64,000 nt of DNA from Janthinobacterium sp. 64 (GTDB lineage Bacteria > Pseudomonadota > Gammaproteobacteria > Burkholderiales > Burkholderiaceae_D), in assembly GCF_002813325.1 (NCBI RefSeq), contig NZ_PHUG01000001.1, forward strand, positions 496,001 through 560,000. The letters run 5' to 3'. Positions 9,707 through 17,763 of this stretch are shown one piece after another (positions within the stretch are counted from its first letter, which is position 1; every line of letters starts with the position of its first letter). The notes under the pieces were generated by a model. That model was not told the DNA's origin. It ran no database searches and worked only from the letters and a program-made list of their open reading frames with translations. The position numbers and the translations under genes are program-made.

Positions 9707-12700
9707 GGTGGGCTCCAGTGTGGGCAATGCTAGGGACAGATGGCTGCGCCACGCCGTAGCGGCGGAACAGCAGGGGCAGCAGTACGAGGGTCAGCACGGT
9801 GGCGCTGAGCAGGCCGCCGATGACGACGATGGCCAGTGGCTTCTGGATTTCCGAGCCGGGTCCCGTGGCCAGCAACAGCGGCACCAAGCCCAGGCCCGTG
9901 ATGCAGGCCGTCATCATGACGGGGCGGAAGCGCCGCACGGCGCCTTGCAGCACCAGTTCGCCGACCGGCACGCCGCGCGCATGCAGGTCGTTGAAGCAGG
10001 TGATCATCACCAGGCCATTGAGCACGGCGATGCCCATCAGCGCGATGAAGCCCACCGAGGCGGGCACGGACAGGTACTCGCCCGTCAGGGCCAGTGCATA
10101 CACGCCGCCCGTCAGCGCGAACGGGATGTTGACCAGCACCAGCAGGGTTTGCCGGATGCTATGCAAGGTCGTATACAGCAGCAGGAAGATCAGCGCCAGC
10201 GCGATGGGCACGACCAGCGCCAGGCGGGCGGCGGCGCGCTGCTGGTTTTCGAACTGGCCGCCCCAGGCGATGCGGTAGCCGGGCGGCAGCGGCACTTGCC
10301 GCGCCACCAGGGCCTTGGCTTCGTCGACGAAGCCGACCAGGTCGCGCCCGCGCACATTGGCGCGCACCACCACCAGGCGCGAGGCGTTTTCGCGCTCCAC
10401 CTTGACGGGGCCGTCGACCGTGCGCAGGCTGGCCACCTGGCTCAGGGCGATGGCGGGGCCATCGGCCATGGGCAGGCGCAGCTGGCCGAACAGATCGGCC
10501 GACAGCTGCAGTTGTTCGCCGCCGCGCAGCAGCAGGGGCAGCCGCTTGCCGCCTTCGATGACGATGCCAGCCTGGCGCCCTTCGATCAGGGTGCGCAAGT
10601 CGCCCTGGACCTGCTCCACCGAAAGGCCCAGGCGGGCGGCCGCCACGCGGTCGATATCGACTTGCAGGTATTGCACGCCCGAGTTTTGCGTCGTCAGCAC
10701 ATCCTCGCTGCCGGCCAGCGTGCGCAGCTGGGCCACGATGCGCGCGGCCAGCGCGCCCAGCGTCTTGCTGTCAGGGCCGTAGATCTTGACGGCCACGTCG
10801 CCGCGCACGCCGGACAGCATTTCCGAGGTGCGCATCTCGATGGGCTGGGTAAAGCTGATATTGACGCCCGGAAAGCTCGCCGTGGCCGCGCGCAGGGCAT
10901 CGATCAGCGCATCCTTGTTCGCGCTGTGCCATTGCGCGCGCGGCTTGAGCACCAGGAAGGAGTCCGTTTCGTTCAGGCCCATGGGATCGAGTCCCAGTTC
11001 ATCGGAGCCCAGGCGCGCCACGATGCGGCGCACGTCGGGCACTTGTTCCAGGATGCGGCGCTGGATGGCCATGTCCAGGCGCGCCGACTCTTGCAGGTTG
11101 ACGGACGGCAGTTTTTCGATCTGCATGATGATGTCGCCTTCGTCCAGCGTGGGCATGAACGATTTGCCCACCTGCAGGAAGACGCCAGCGGCCAGCAGCA
11201 GGGCCGCCACGGCCACGCCGCCGATCAGGCGCTCGCGGCGCAGGGCGCGCCCGAGCAGGGCCAGGTAGGCCGCTTCCATTTTTTGCACCAGGCGCGGCGT
11301 ACCCGCGTGGCTTTCGGGCAGCAGCAGCGAGGCGAGCACGGGAATGACGGTCAGCGACAGCAGCAGGGAAGCGGCCAGCGCGAAGAGGATGGTCAGCGCC
11401 ACGGGCGCGAACAGCTTGCCTTCCAGTCCCTGCAGCGTCAGCAGGGGCAGGAAGACGATCATGATCACCAGCATGCCTGCGCTGACGGGCAGCGCTACTT
11501 CGCGCACGGCCCGGTAGATGCGGTGCAGGCGCGGCACGCCCGGTTGCGCGTGGGCGCCATGGGCTTCGATGTTTTCCACCACCACCACGGCCGCATCGAC
11601 CAGCATGCCGATGGCGATGGCCAGGCCGCCCAGCGACATCAGGTTGGCGCTCAGGCCATACGCCTGCATCAGCAGGAAGGTGCCCAGCGCCGCCAGCGGC
11701 AGGATGCAGGCGACCACCAGTGCCGAGCGCAGGTTGCCCAGAAAGACGTACAGCAGCACGATCACCAGCACGGTCGCTTCAGCCAGCGCGCCCGTGACGC
11801 TGGCCACGGCCCGCTCCACCAGCTTGCCGCGGTCGTAGAAGGTGCTAATGGTGGTGCCCTTGGGCAGGCTGGGGCCGAGCGCGTCGAGCCGCGCGCGCAC
11901 TTGCTGCACCACTTGCTGCGCATTCGCGCCGCGCATGGCCAGCACCAGCGCCTGCACGGCTTCGCTGCGCCCGTCCTGGGTGACGGCGCCATAGCGCGTC
12001 AGCTGGCCGATGCGCACCGTGGCCACCTGGCCCACGTTCACGGCCATGCCGCCGCGCCGGTCGATGCCGATGGCGCGCACGTCGTCCAGCGTGCGGATGC
12101 CCGCGTCGCTGCGGATCAGCAGTGCCTCCTCGCCGCTGCCCAGGCGGCCCGCGCCGTCGCTGCGGTTGTTCGCTTCCAGCGCCTGCTGCAGCTGCGCCAG
12201 CGACAGGCCGCGCGCGGCCAGGGCGGCCAGGTCGGGCACCACTTCGAAGCTGCGCACCATGCCGCCGAGCGAATTGACGTCGGCCACACCGGCGATGTTG
12301 CGCAGCTGGGGGCGGATGGTCCATTCGAGCAATGTGCGTTTTTCCATCAGGCTCAAGGGTCCCTCGATGGTGAACATGAAAATTTCACCGAGCGGCGTGG
12401 TGATCGGCGCCAGGCCGCCGCTGACGGAGGCGGGCAAGTCCTTCAGCACGCTGGCCAGCCGTTCACTGACTTGCTGGCGCGCCCAGAAGACATCCGTGCC
12501 TTCCTGGAAGTCCAGCGTGATGTCGGCGATCGCATATTTGGACTGCGAGCGCAGCACGGCCTGGCGCGGGATGCCCAGCAATTCCTGCTCGATGGGGGCG
12601 ACGATGCGCGCCTCGACCTCTTCCGGCGTCATGCCGGGCGCCTTCAGGATCAGCTTGACCTGGGTACCGGAGACATCGGGAAAGGCGTCGATGGGCAGCG

Positions 12701-12797
12701 CGCGGAACGCCTGCACGCCGGCCGCGGCCATCAGCGCGGCCAGCACCAGCACCATCAGGCGCTGCGACAGCGACAGGGCGATCAAACGGGCCAGCAT
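9693..12797 (-). CDS. CusA/CzcA-family heavy-metal efflux RND transporter
   Basis: This 1,034-residue inner-membrane proton antiporter has the size and repeats of the HME-RND family: two sets of six membrane helices, each with a large periplasmic loop (FRALPIDAFPDVSGTQVK early, DPMGLNETDSFLVLKP in the second half). The helix-4 motif reads AIAIGMLVDAAVVVVEN. That resembles the AIGxxVDAA form of Cu/Ag exporters (CusA) rather than the DFGxxxDG form of Co/Zn/Cd exporters (CzcA), so monovalent metal export is a reasonable but unproven guess. The start at 12797 overlaps the fusion-protein stop as ATGA and has GGGAGG upstream; the longer open frame before it is an artefact. It works with the adjacent membrane fusion and TolC-like proteins. 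Confidence 0.9.
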   Translation of the reverse strand: MLARLIALSLSQRLMVLVLAALMAAAGVQAFRALPIDAFPDVSGTQVKLILKAPGMTPEEVEARIVAPIEQELLGIPRQAVLRSQSKYAIADITLDFQEGTDVFWARQQVSERLASVLKDLPASVSGGLAPITTPLGEIFMFTIEGPLSLMEKRTLLEWTIRPQLRNIAGVADVNSLGGMVRSFEVVPDLAALAARGLSLAQLQQALEANNRSDGAGRLGSGEEALLIRSDAGIRTLDDVRAIGIDRRGGMAVNVGQVATVRIGQLTRYGAVTQDGRSEAVQALVLAMRGANAQQVVQQVRARLDALGPSLPKGTTISTFYDRGKLVERAVASVTGALAEATVLVIVLLYVFLGNLRSALVVACILPLAALGTFLLMQAYGLSANLMSLGGLAIAIGMLVDAAVVVVENIEAHGAHAQPGVPRLHRIYRAVREVALPVSAGMLVIMIVFLPLLTLQGLEGKLFAPVALTILFALAASLLLSLTVIPVLASLLLPESHAGTPRLVQKMEAAYLALLGRALRRERLIGGVAVAALLLAAGVFLQVGKSFMPTLDEGDIIMQIEKLPSVNLQESARLDMAIQRRILEQVPDVRRIVARLGSDELGLDPMGLNETDSFLVLKPRAQWHSANKDALIDALRAATASFPGVNISFTQPIEMRTSEMLSGVRGDVAVKIYGPDSKTLGALAARIVAQLRTLAGSEDVLTTQNSGVQYLQVDIDRVAAARLGLSVEQVQGDLRTLIEGRQAGIVIEGGKRLPLLLRGGEQLQLSADLFGQLRLPMADGPAIALSQVASLRTVDGPVKVERENASRLVVVRANVRGRDLVGFVDEAKALVARQVPLPPGYRIAWGGQFENQQRAAARLALVVPIALALIFLLLYTTLHSIRQTLLVLVNIPFALTGGVYALALTGEYLSVPASVGFIALMGIAVLNGLVMITCFNDLHARGVPVGELVLQGAVRRFRPVMMTACITGLGLVPLLLATGPGSEIQKPLAIVVIGGLLSATVLTLVLLPLLFRRYGVAQPSVPSIAHTGAHHAAP

Positions 12798-13969
12798 CAC
12801 TTGCCTCCCTGGACGGGCGCGTCCGCAACCGCTCCCAGGCCGCTCCAGCTGCCTTTCAGCGCCGCCAGGCCGCGCACGGCCACCGCGTCGCCTGGCAGCA
12901 CAGCGCCGCGTACCCAGGCCATGCCGCCGCCGGCCGGCGTCGCTTGCACCGGCACTGCCGTGTAGCCCCTGGCATTGGCGACAAAGACGTACTCCTGGCG
13001 CGCCTCGCCCATGCGCCGCACCAGCGCCGCCGCCGGCACGGCCACGCCGCCCGGCATTTGCGCCGGGCGCAGCAGGCGCACTTCGACAAAGGCATTCACC
13101 TTCAGGCATGGCTCCTGGCCCACTTGCTGTGCGCGCAGCTGCGCGCTTTGCGTGGCGGCGTCGACGACGGGAGAGATGGCCGTCACGCGCAGCCTGGCGC
13201 AGCCGTCGACCTGCAGCAGGTCGCCCACGTGCAGCAGCGGCAGTTGCGCCCGGCTCGCCTGCAACTGCACCCACAGGGGCCCGCTGGCGGCCATGCGGGC
13301 CAGCAGCGCGCCCGCTTCGACGTGCTGCCCCGCCTCGACCGGCAAGGCCAGCACGCTGCCGGCGCGGCTGGCGCGCACCGTCAGCAGGGGCGACAGCGTG
13401 CGTTGTTCGCGCAGGCGCCGCAGCGCCACGCCATCGAGGCCGGCGCTGCGCAGCGCCTGTTCGCGTTCGCTGGCCGCCAGCGTGGCCAGCTGCGCCGCAT
13501 CGCGGCTCTCATCGAGACGGGCACGGGCGATGATGCCGTCGCCGTACAGTCCTTCGTCGCGCGCCAGTCTGGCTTGGGCCAGGCGCGCCGCGCTGGCCTT
13601 TTCCAGGTAGGCGCGCTGCCACTCCAGCCAGCCCTGGCTGTACAGGGTCAGCAGCGGCATGCCGGCGCGCACCTGCTGCAGCGGCGTCACGTGCACCTGT
13701 TGCACTACGCCGTCGAGTACGGCGCTGGCGACGGCGCCCGAGCCGGGCGGCGCTACCACGGTGCCTGACAGGACCAGGTCGTTGCCTGCCGGCGTCCCTT
13801 CGCCGGCCAGCGTGGCGAGCGCCGGCGTGGTGGCGATGCCGGCATGGCTGATTTGTTGCGAACTGAGCAGCAGTTGCTGCGGCGCGGCGGCCGACAGCAG
13901 CGGCCAGCCGAGCAGGGCCAAGATTGGCCAGCAAGGCTGGCAGCGGTTAAGATGGGGGAAAGCGGGCAT
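12797..13969 (-). CDS. Efflux RND periplasmic adaptor (membrane fusion protein, CusB/CzcB type)
   Basis: This 390-residue adaptor has an N-terminal hydrophobic export signal, a lipoyl/barrel half-motif (AVLDGVVQQVHVTPLQQVRAG), a helical hairpin (WQRAYLEKASAARLAQARLA onward) and the returning barrel half (SPLLTVRASRAGSVLALPVEAGQHVEAG). This is the classic membrane-fusion order. It should bridge the RND pump and the TolC-like channel. It is the first gene of the leftward efflux operon, whose genes overlap one another by 4-14 bases. The start lacks a strong ribosome site. The promoter region is shared with the divergent two-component system. No obvious Met- or His-rich metal-binding extension is present. 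Confidence 0.88.
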   Translation of the reverse strand: MPAFPHLNRCQPCWPILALLGWPLLSAAAPQQLLLSSQQISHAGIATTPALATLAGEGTPAGNDLVLSGTVVAPPGSGAVASAVLDGVVQQVHVTPLQQVRAGMPLLTLYSQGWLEWQRAYLEKASAARLAQARLARDEGLYGDGIIARARLDESRDAAQLATLAASEREQALRSAGLDGVALRRLREQRTLSPLLTVRASRAGSVLALPVEAGQHVEAGALLARMAASGPLWVQLQASRAQLPLLHVGDLLQVDGCARLRVTAISPVVDAATQSAQLRAQQVGQEPCLKVNAFVEVRLLRPAQMPGGVAVPAAALVRRMGEARQEYVFVANARGYTAVPVQATPAGGGMAWVRGAVLPGDAVAVRGLAALKGSWSGLGAVADAPVQGGK

Positions 13970-14016
13970 GGGAGGCAGCCGGAAGTGGACGATGGATCGA
14001 TGGTCGCCAGCAGATG

Positions 14017-14031
14017 TTAAGAAGTTCTTAA
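14017..14031. promoter_or_regulatory. Perfect 15-bp palindrome, likely response-regulator box
   Basis: The sequence TTAAGAAGTTCTTAA is a perfect inverted repeat in the 113-bp gap between the divergent efflux operon and the two-component genes. It also reads as two TTAA half-sites about 11 bp apart, which is the spacing typical of OmpR-family (PmrA/QseB-like) boxes. It is probably bound by the regulator encoded immediately to its right and could control both directions. Confidence 0.6.
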
Positions 14032-14082
14032 TGTCCGGCGCCTACGCTGCCAGCATGAAATTCCCCGACAGGACAGGCCACG

Positions 14083-14778
14083 ATGCGCATATTGCTGATA
14101 GAAGACGACCCCCAGCTGGGGCGCGCCACGCAGATGGGGCTGGAGCAGGCCGGCTATGCGGTCGACTGGGTGCAGTCGGCTGAAAGCGCGCATATGGCCG
14201 TGCGCCTGCACCGCTATGGCTGTCTGTTGCTCGACCTGGCCCTGCCGGGCGAGGATGGCATGCAGGCGCTGGCGACCTTGCGCCGCGGCGGCTATGGCGG
14301 GGCGATCCTGATCGTCACGGCGCGCGATCAGATCATCGACCGGGTGACGGGCCTGGATGCGGGCGCGGACGACTTCATCGTCAAACCCTTCGATCTCGAT
14401 GAGCTGGCGGCGCGCATGCGCAGCGCCTGCCGCCGCGCGGCCGGGCGCACGCACGAAGAACTCGTGCATGGCGATATCGTCATCGACGTCGCCGCGCGCC
14501 AGGTGCACCAGGGCGGCGTGGCGGTGCCCGTGACGGGCAAGGAGTTCAGCATCCTGCTGATGCTGGTCGAGCAGCGCGGGCGCATCCTGAGCCGCGTGCA
14601 GCTGGAAGAGGGCGTCTACAGCTGGGGTGAGGAAATCGACAGCAACGCGCTGCAGGTGCATATCCACCATTTGCGGCGCAAACTGGGCAAGGCGCTGATC
14701 CGCACCGTGCATGCCATCGGCTACAGCATCGACAAGCCCGCTACGCCTGATACGCCCGACACGCAGGCGTGTCCGTGA
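14083..14778 (+). CDS. OmpR-family response regulator (QseB/PmrA-like)
   Basis: This 231-residue regulator has a receiver domain (acidic D8-D9, phospho-acceptor D51 in LLLDLALPG, conserved K101 in KPFD) and a C-terminal winged helix (VTGKEFSILLMLVEQRGRIL, then VQLEEGVYSW and VHIHHLRRKLG). It is cotranscribed with the sensor kinase, whose start overlaps its stop. It is divergent from the metal-efflux operon, with a palindromic box between them, so it probably induces that operon in response to metal. Its sequence is closest in style to QseB/PmrA/TctD regulators, so a different stimulus (cations, envelope stress) is possible. Confidence 0.9.
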   Translation: MRILLIEDDPQLGRATQMGLEQAGYAVDWVQSAESAHMAVRLHRYGCLLLDLALPGEDGMQALATLRRGGYGGAILIVTARDQIIDRVTGLDAGADDFIVKPFDLDELAARMRSACRRAAGRTHEELVHGDIVIDVAARQVHQGGVAVPVTGKEFSILLMLVEQRGRILSRVQLEEGVYSWGEEIDSNALQVHIHHLRRKLGKALIRTVHAIGYSIDKPATPDTPDTQACP

Positions 14779-16172
14779 TGCCCGCCATCCCGGGCAACGC
14801 GGGCGCATGGTCGCTGCGGCGCACGCTGCTGGCCGTGCTGCTGGGACTGACGTTCACCTTATGGGGCTTCAGCGCCGCCATCGTGTATCTGGAAGCGGGG
14901 CGCGAAAGCCAGGAACTGTTCGACCAGTCGCTGGCCGAGACGGGCCATTTGCTGCTTGCTTTGGCCGAGCACGAGGTGCAGGAGCATGGCGCGAGCGCGT
15001 CGCTGGTGATGCCGGTGGCGCAAAACCGCAACCACCGCCAGTATCTGCTGTTCCAGGTGTGGGATGCGCAGCAGCGCCTGCTGTACAAGAACGCCGGCGC
15101 GCCGGACCAGGCATTCGCCGCGCCGGCCGATGTGGGCTACAGCTGGCACGACAACGATGGCCGGCTGTGGCGCATCTATACGAGCTGGAATCACAATGCG
15201 CAGCTGCAGATCCAGGTGGCGGAACCGGCCAGCCACCGCCAGGAAATCAGCAGCCGCTTCGCCGTGAAGCTGCTGGCCATCGGCTTGCCGATGGCGGCCC
15301 TGGCGGCCCTGGCCATCTGGTGGAGCATCAACCGCGTGTTTCGCGCCTTGCGCCGCAGCGCCGATGAAGTGGCGCTGCGCACGCCCGACGATCTGGCCAG
15401 TGTCAGCGTGACGGGCGCGCCGCTGGAAGTGCAGCCGCTGCTGCAAGCCATCAACCGCCTGTTCGTGCGCGTGCGCCAGACGCGCGAGCAGGAGCAGCGC
15501 TTCACGGCCGATGCCGCGCATGAACTGCGCACGCCGCTGGCGGCCATCAAGACCAACCTGCAGGTGCTGCAGCGCGCGCGCAGCGATGCCGAGCGCAAGG
15601 AATCCGTGACGGGCCTGGGACTGAGCGTGGACCGCGCCACGCGCCTGGTGGGGCAGTTGCTGACCTTGTCCCGGCTCGACCCGCAGTCGCAGCCGCCGCC
15701 CGACCTGCCCGTGCTGGACCTGGCCGCCGTGCTGGCCGAACAGCTGCCCGCCTGGATGGCGCAGGCGCAGCGCCAGGATCTGCTGCTGCGGGCCGACCTG
15801 GCCACGGCGCCGTGCCGTTTGCAGCAGGACCATGTCCTGATCCTGGCGCGCAACCTGATGGACAATGCCATGCGCTATACCCCGGCCGGCGGCACGCTGG
15901 CGCTGGACTGCCGCACCGAGGCCGGCGGCGTGCTGCTGCGCGTGAGCGACACGGGGCCCGGCATCGCCGAACAGTTGCGCGAGCGCGTGTTCGAACGCTT
16001 TTTCCGCGCCGCCGGCGCGCAGCAGCCGGGCAGCGGCCTGGGCTTGTCGATCGTGCGGCGCATCGCCGAGACGCATGGCGCCAGCGTGCAGCTGGCCGCC
16101 GGGCCCGATGGCGCGGGCCTGGTGGTGACGGTACGCTTTCCCGCGCCCGCCGGCGCGCCCATGCATGCATAA
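14778..16172 (+). CDS. QseC-like membrane sensor histidine kinase
   Basis: This ~464-residue kinase has an N-terminal membrane helix (about residues 15-38), a ~130-residue periplasmic sensor, a second helix (LLAIGLPMAALAALAIWW), a HAMP-like linker, the dimerisation domain with phospho-accepting H248 in HELRTPLAAIK, and an ATPase domain with DTGPGI and GSGLGLS boxes. The ATG at 14778 overlaps the regulator's TGA by one base; a GTG three codons earlier is an alternative start. The pair forms a two-component system next to the efflux operon. The periplasmic sensor has no motif that identifies the ligand. Confidence 0.9.
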   Translation: MPAIPGNAGAWSLRRTLLAVLLGLTFTLWGFSAAIVYLEAGRESQELFDQSLAETGHLLLALAEHEVQEHGASASLVMPVAQNRNHRQYLLFQVWDAQQRLLYKNAGAPDQAFAAPADVGYSWHDNDGRLWRIYTSWNHNAQLQIQVAEPASHRQEISSRFAVKLLAIGLPMAALAALAIWWSINRVFRALRRSADEVALRTPDDLASVSVTGAPLEVQPLLQAINRLFVRVRQTREQEQRFTADAAHELRTPLAAIKTNLQVLQRARSDAERKESVTGLGLSVDRATRLVGQLLTLSRLDPQSQPPPDLPVLDLAAVLAEQLPAWMAQAQRQDLLLRADLATAPCRLQQDHVLILARNLMDNAMRYTPAGGTLALDCRTEAGGVLLRVSDTGPGIAEQLRERVFERFFRAAGAQQPGSGLGLSIVRRIAETHGASVQLAAGPDGAGLVVTVRFPAPAGAPMHA

Positions 16173-16182
16173 AGGAGCGAAT

Positions 16183-16881
16183 ATGCCATTGCGACACCGC
16201 GAGTTTCACCGGATGGACAACGTGGGCTGGCTGCGCGCCGCCGTGCTGGGCGCCAATGACGGCATCGTCTCGACGGCCAGCCTGGTGCTGGGCGTGGTGG
16301 CGGCGCACGCCACGCACGACAGCATCCTGGTGGCCGGCGTGGCCGGCCTGGTGGCGGGCGCCATGTCGATGGCCACGGGCGAATATGTCTCGGTGCAGTC
16401 GCAGGCCGATACGGAACAGGCGGCGCTCGAGCGCGAGGGCGGCGAGCTGCTCGACGATCCCAAGGGGGAGCTGCACGAGCTGACGCACATTTATGTGGCG
16501 CGTGGCCTGGAACCGGCCCTGGCCGCGCAGGTGGCCAGGGCGCTGACGGCGCACGATGCGATCGGCGCGCATGCGCGCGATGAACTGGGCATCACGGAGA
16601 GCATGCGCGCGCGCCCGCTGCAGGCGGCGCTGGCTTCGGCGCTCAGCTTTGCCGTCGGCGCGGCGTTGCCGCTGCTGGTGGTGCTGCTGGCGCCGCTGTC
16701 GATGCTGGCACCGGCCATCGTCGTGGCGTCGCTGCTATCGCTGGCCTTGCTCGGCGGCCTGGCCGCCAGGGCCGGCGGCGCGCGCGTGGGCCGGGGCGTG
16801 CTGCGCGTGGTGTTCTGGAGCGCGCTGTCGATGGCGGCGGCATCGGGCATTGGTGCGCTGTTCGGCGCCCCGGCAGCCTGA
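16183..16881 (+). CDS. VIT1/CCC1-family iron/manganese transporter
   Basis: This 232-residue membrane protein starts REFHRMDNVGWLRAAVLGANDGIVSTASLVLGV, the signature opening of VIT/CCC1 family proteins. It continues with AGAMSMATGEYVSV, a charged cytosolic segment rich in Glu, and three C-terminal helices. The family moves Fe(II) or Mn(II) out of the cytosol. The start at 16183 has AAGGAG 6 bases upstream and lies 10 bp after the kinase stop, so it is probably the third gene of the two-component operon. This strengthens the view that the block is about metal homeostasis. Confidence 0.88.
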   Translation: MPLRHREFHRMDNVGWLRAAVLGANDGIVSTASLVLGVVAAHATHDSILVAGVAGLVAGAMSMATGEYVSVQSQADTEQAALEREGGELLDDPKGELHELTHIYVARGLEPALAAQVARALTAHDAIGAHARDELGITESMRARPLQAALASALSFAVGAALPLLVVLLAPLSMLAPAIVVASLLSLALLGGLAARAGGARVGRGVLRVVFWSALSMAAASGIGALFGAPAA

Positions 16882-16886
16882 CGCCG

Positions 16887-17732
16887 TCAGTGTGACACCA
16901 GCACCGGCAAGGTCATGTCCTGCAGCACCGTGCGCGTGACGCCGCCCAGCAGCGCTTCGCGCAGGCGCATGTGGCCGTAACAGCCCATCACGATCAGGTC
17001 GCACTGGCGCTGCGTCGCCATGGCCAGCAGGGCCGCGCCCACGTCCTGGCCGTGCGGCGTGTCGTGCTGCAGCACTTCGACGTTGACGCCGTGGCGCGCC
17101 AGGTACAGGGCCAGGTCGGCCCCCGGCTGCTCGCCGTGCGCGGCCGGCTGGGCGTGCGAATTGACGACGGCCAGGGTCACCTGCCGCGCGCGTTGCAGCA
17201 GCGGCAGCGCATCGGTGATGGCGCGCAGCGCTTCGGCGCTGCCGTTCCAGGCCAGCAGCGGATGCTGCGCGCTATCCGATAGCGTGGCCGCTGGCGCGTG
17301 CGGCACCATCAGCATGGGCCGGCCGCAATGGAGCATCAGGTATTCGGGCGTGCCGGCGATGACGCGCGATGGCGTGTCCTGCGCGTCCGTCTGGCCGAGG
17401 ATCAGCAAGTCGCAATAGCGCGCCTGCAGCAGCAGCGCGCCTTGCGCGTCGTCGTCGACGAAGCGCGTTTCGTAGGTGCCCAGGCCTTCTTCGCGGGCGA
17501 TGCGCTCGAATTCATGCAAGGCTTCGCTGGCCTGGCTGCGCAGCGCCTGCATCTGCGCCGGCGCAAACTGCAGCGCGTTGACGCCGCCGCCATATGCATA
17601 GCGCGAGATGCCGCTCATGGCCGAACCGATCAGGTGCGCGCCTTCGGCAACGGCCAGGCGCACGGCCAGGCGGATGCGCCGGGCGCAGTGGCGGGAATTG
17701 TCGACGTGGACCAGCAGGGTGGTGTAGGGCAT
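16887..17732 (-). CDS. Universal stress protein, tandem UspA domains
   Basis: This 281-residue protein has two UspA-like domains. It starts MPYTTLLVHVDNS and ends with the second domain's nucleotide-binding motif GCYGHMRLREALLGGVTR (G-x2-G-x9-G-G). The start has GAGGA 8-9 bases upstream. It lies 31 bp downstream of the PHA synthase gene in the same direction and probably shares its FNR-type promoter. UspA proteins of this kind often support survival under low oxygen in related bacteria; that is knowledge of the family, not something seen here. Confidence 0.85.
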   Translation of the reverse strand: MPYTTLLVHVDNSRHCARRIRLAVRLAVAEGAHLIGSAMSGISRYAYGGGVNALQFAPAQMQALRSQASEALHEFERIAREEGLGTYETRFVDDDAQGALLLQARYCDLLILGQTDAQDTPSRVIAGTPEYLMLHCGRPMLMVPHAPAATLSDSAQHPLLAWNGSAEALRAITDALPLLQRARQVTLAVVNSHAQPAAHGEQPGADLALYLARHGVNVEVLQHDTPHGQDVGAALLAMATQRQCDLIVMGCYGHMRLREALLGGVTRTVLQDMTLPVLVSH

Positions 17733-17763
17733 GGCGTTTTCCTCGGTTGTCGGAAGTCGGTTG

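Noticed and set aside
9567-12965. Long plus-strand frame antisense to the RND pump gene
   Set aside because: It is a low-complexity His/Gln/Arg-rich product with no motif, lying fully opposite a well-supported transporter gene.
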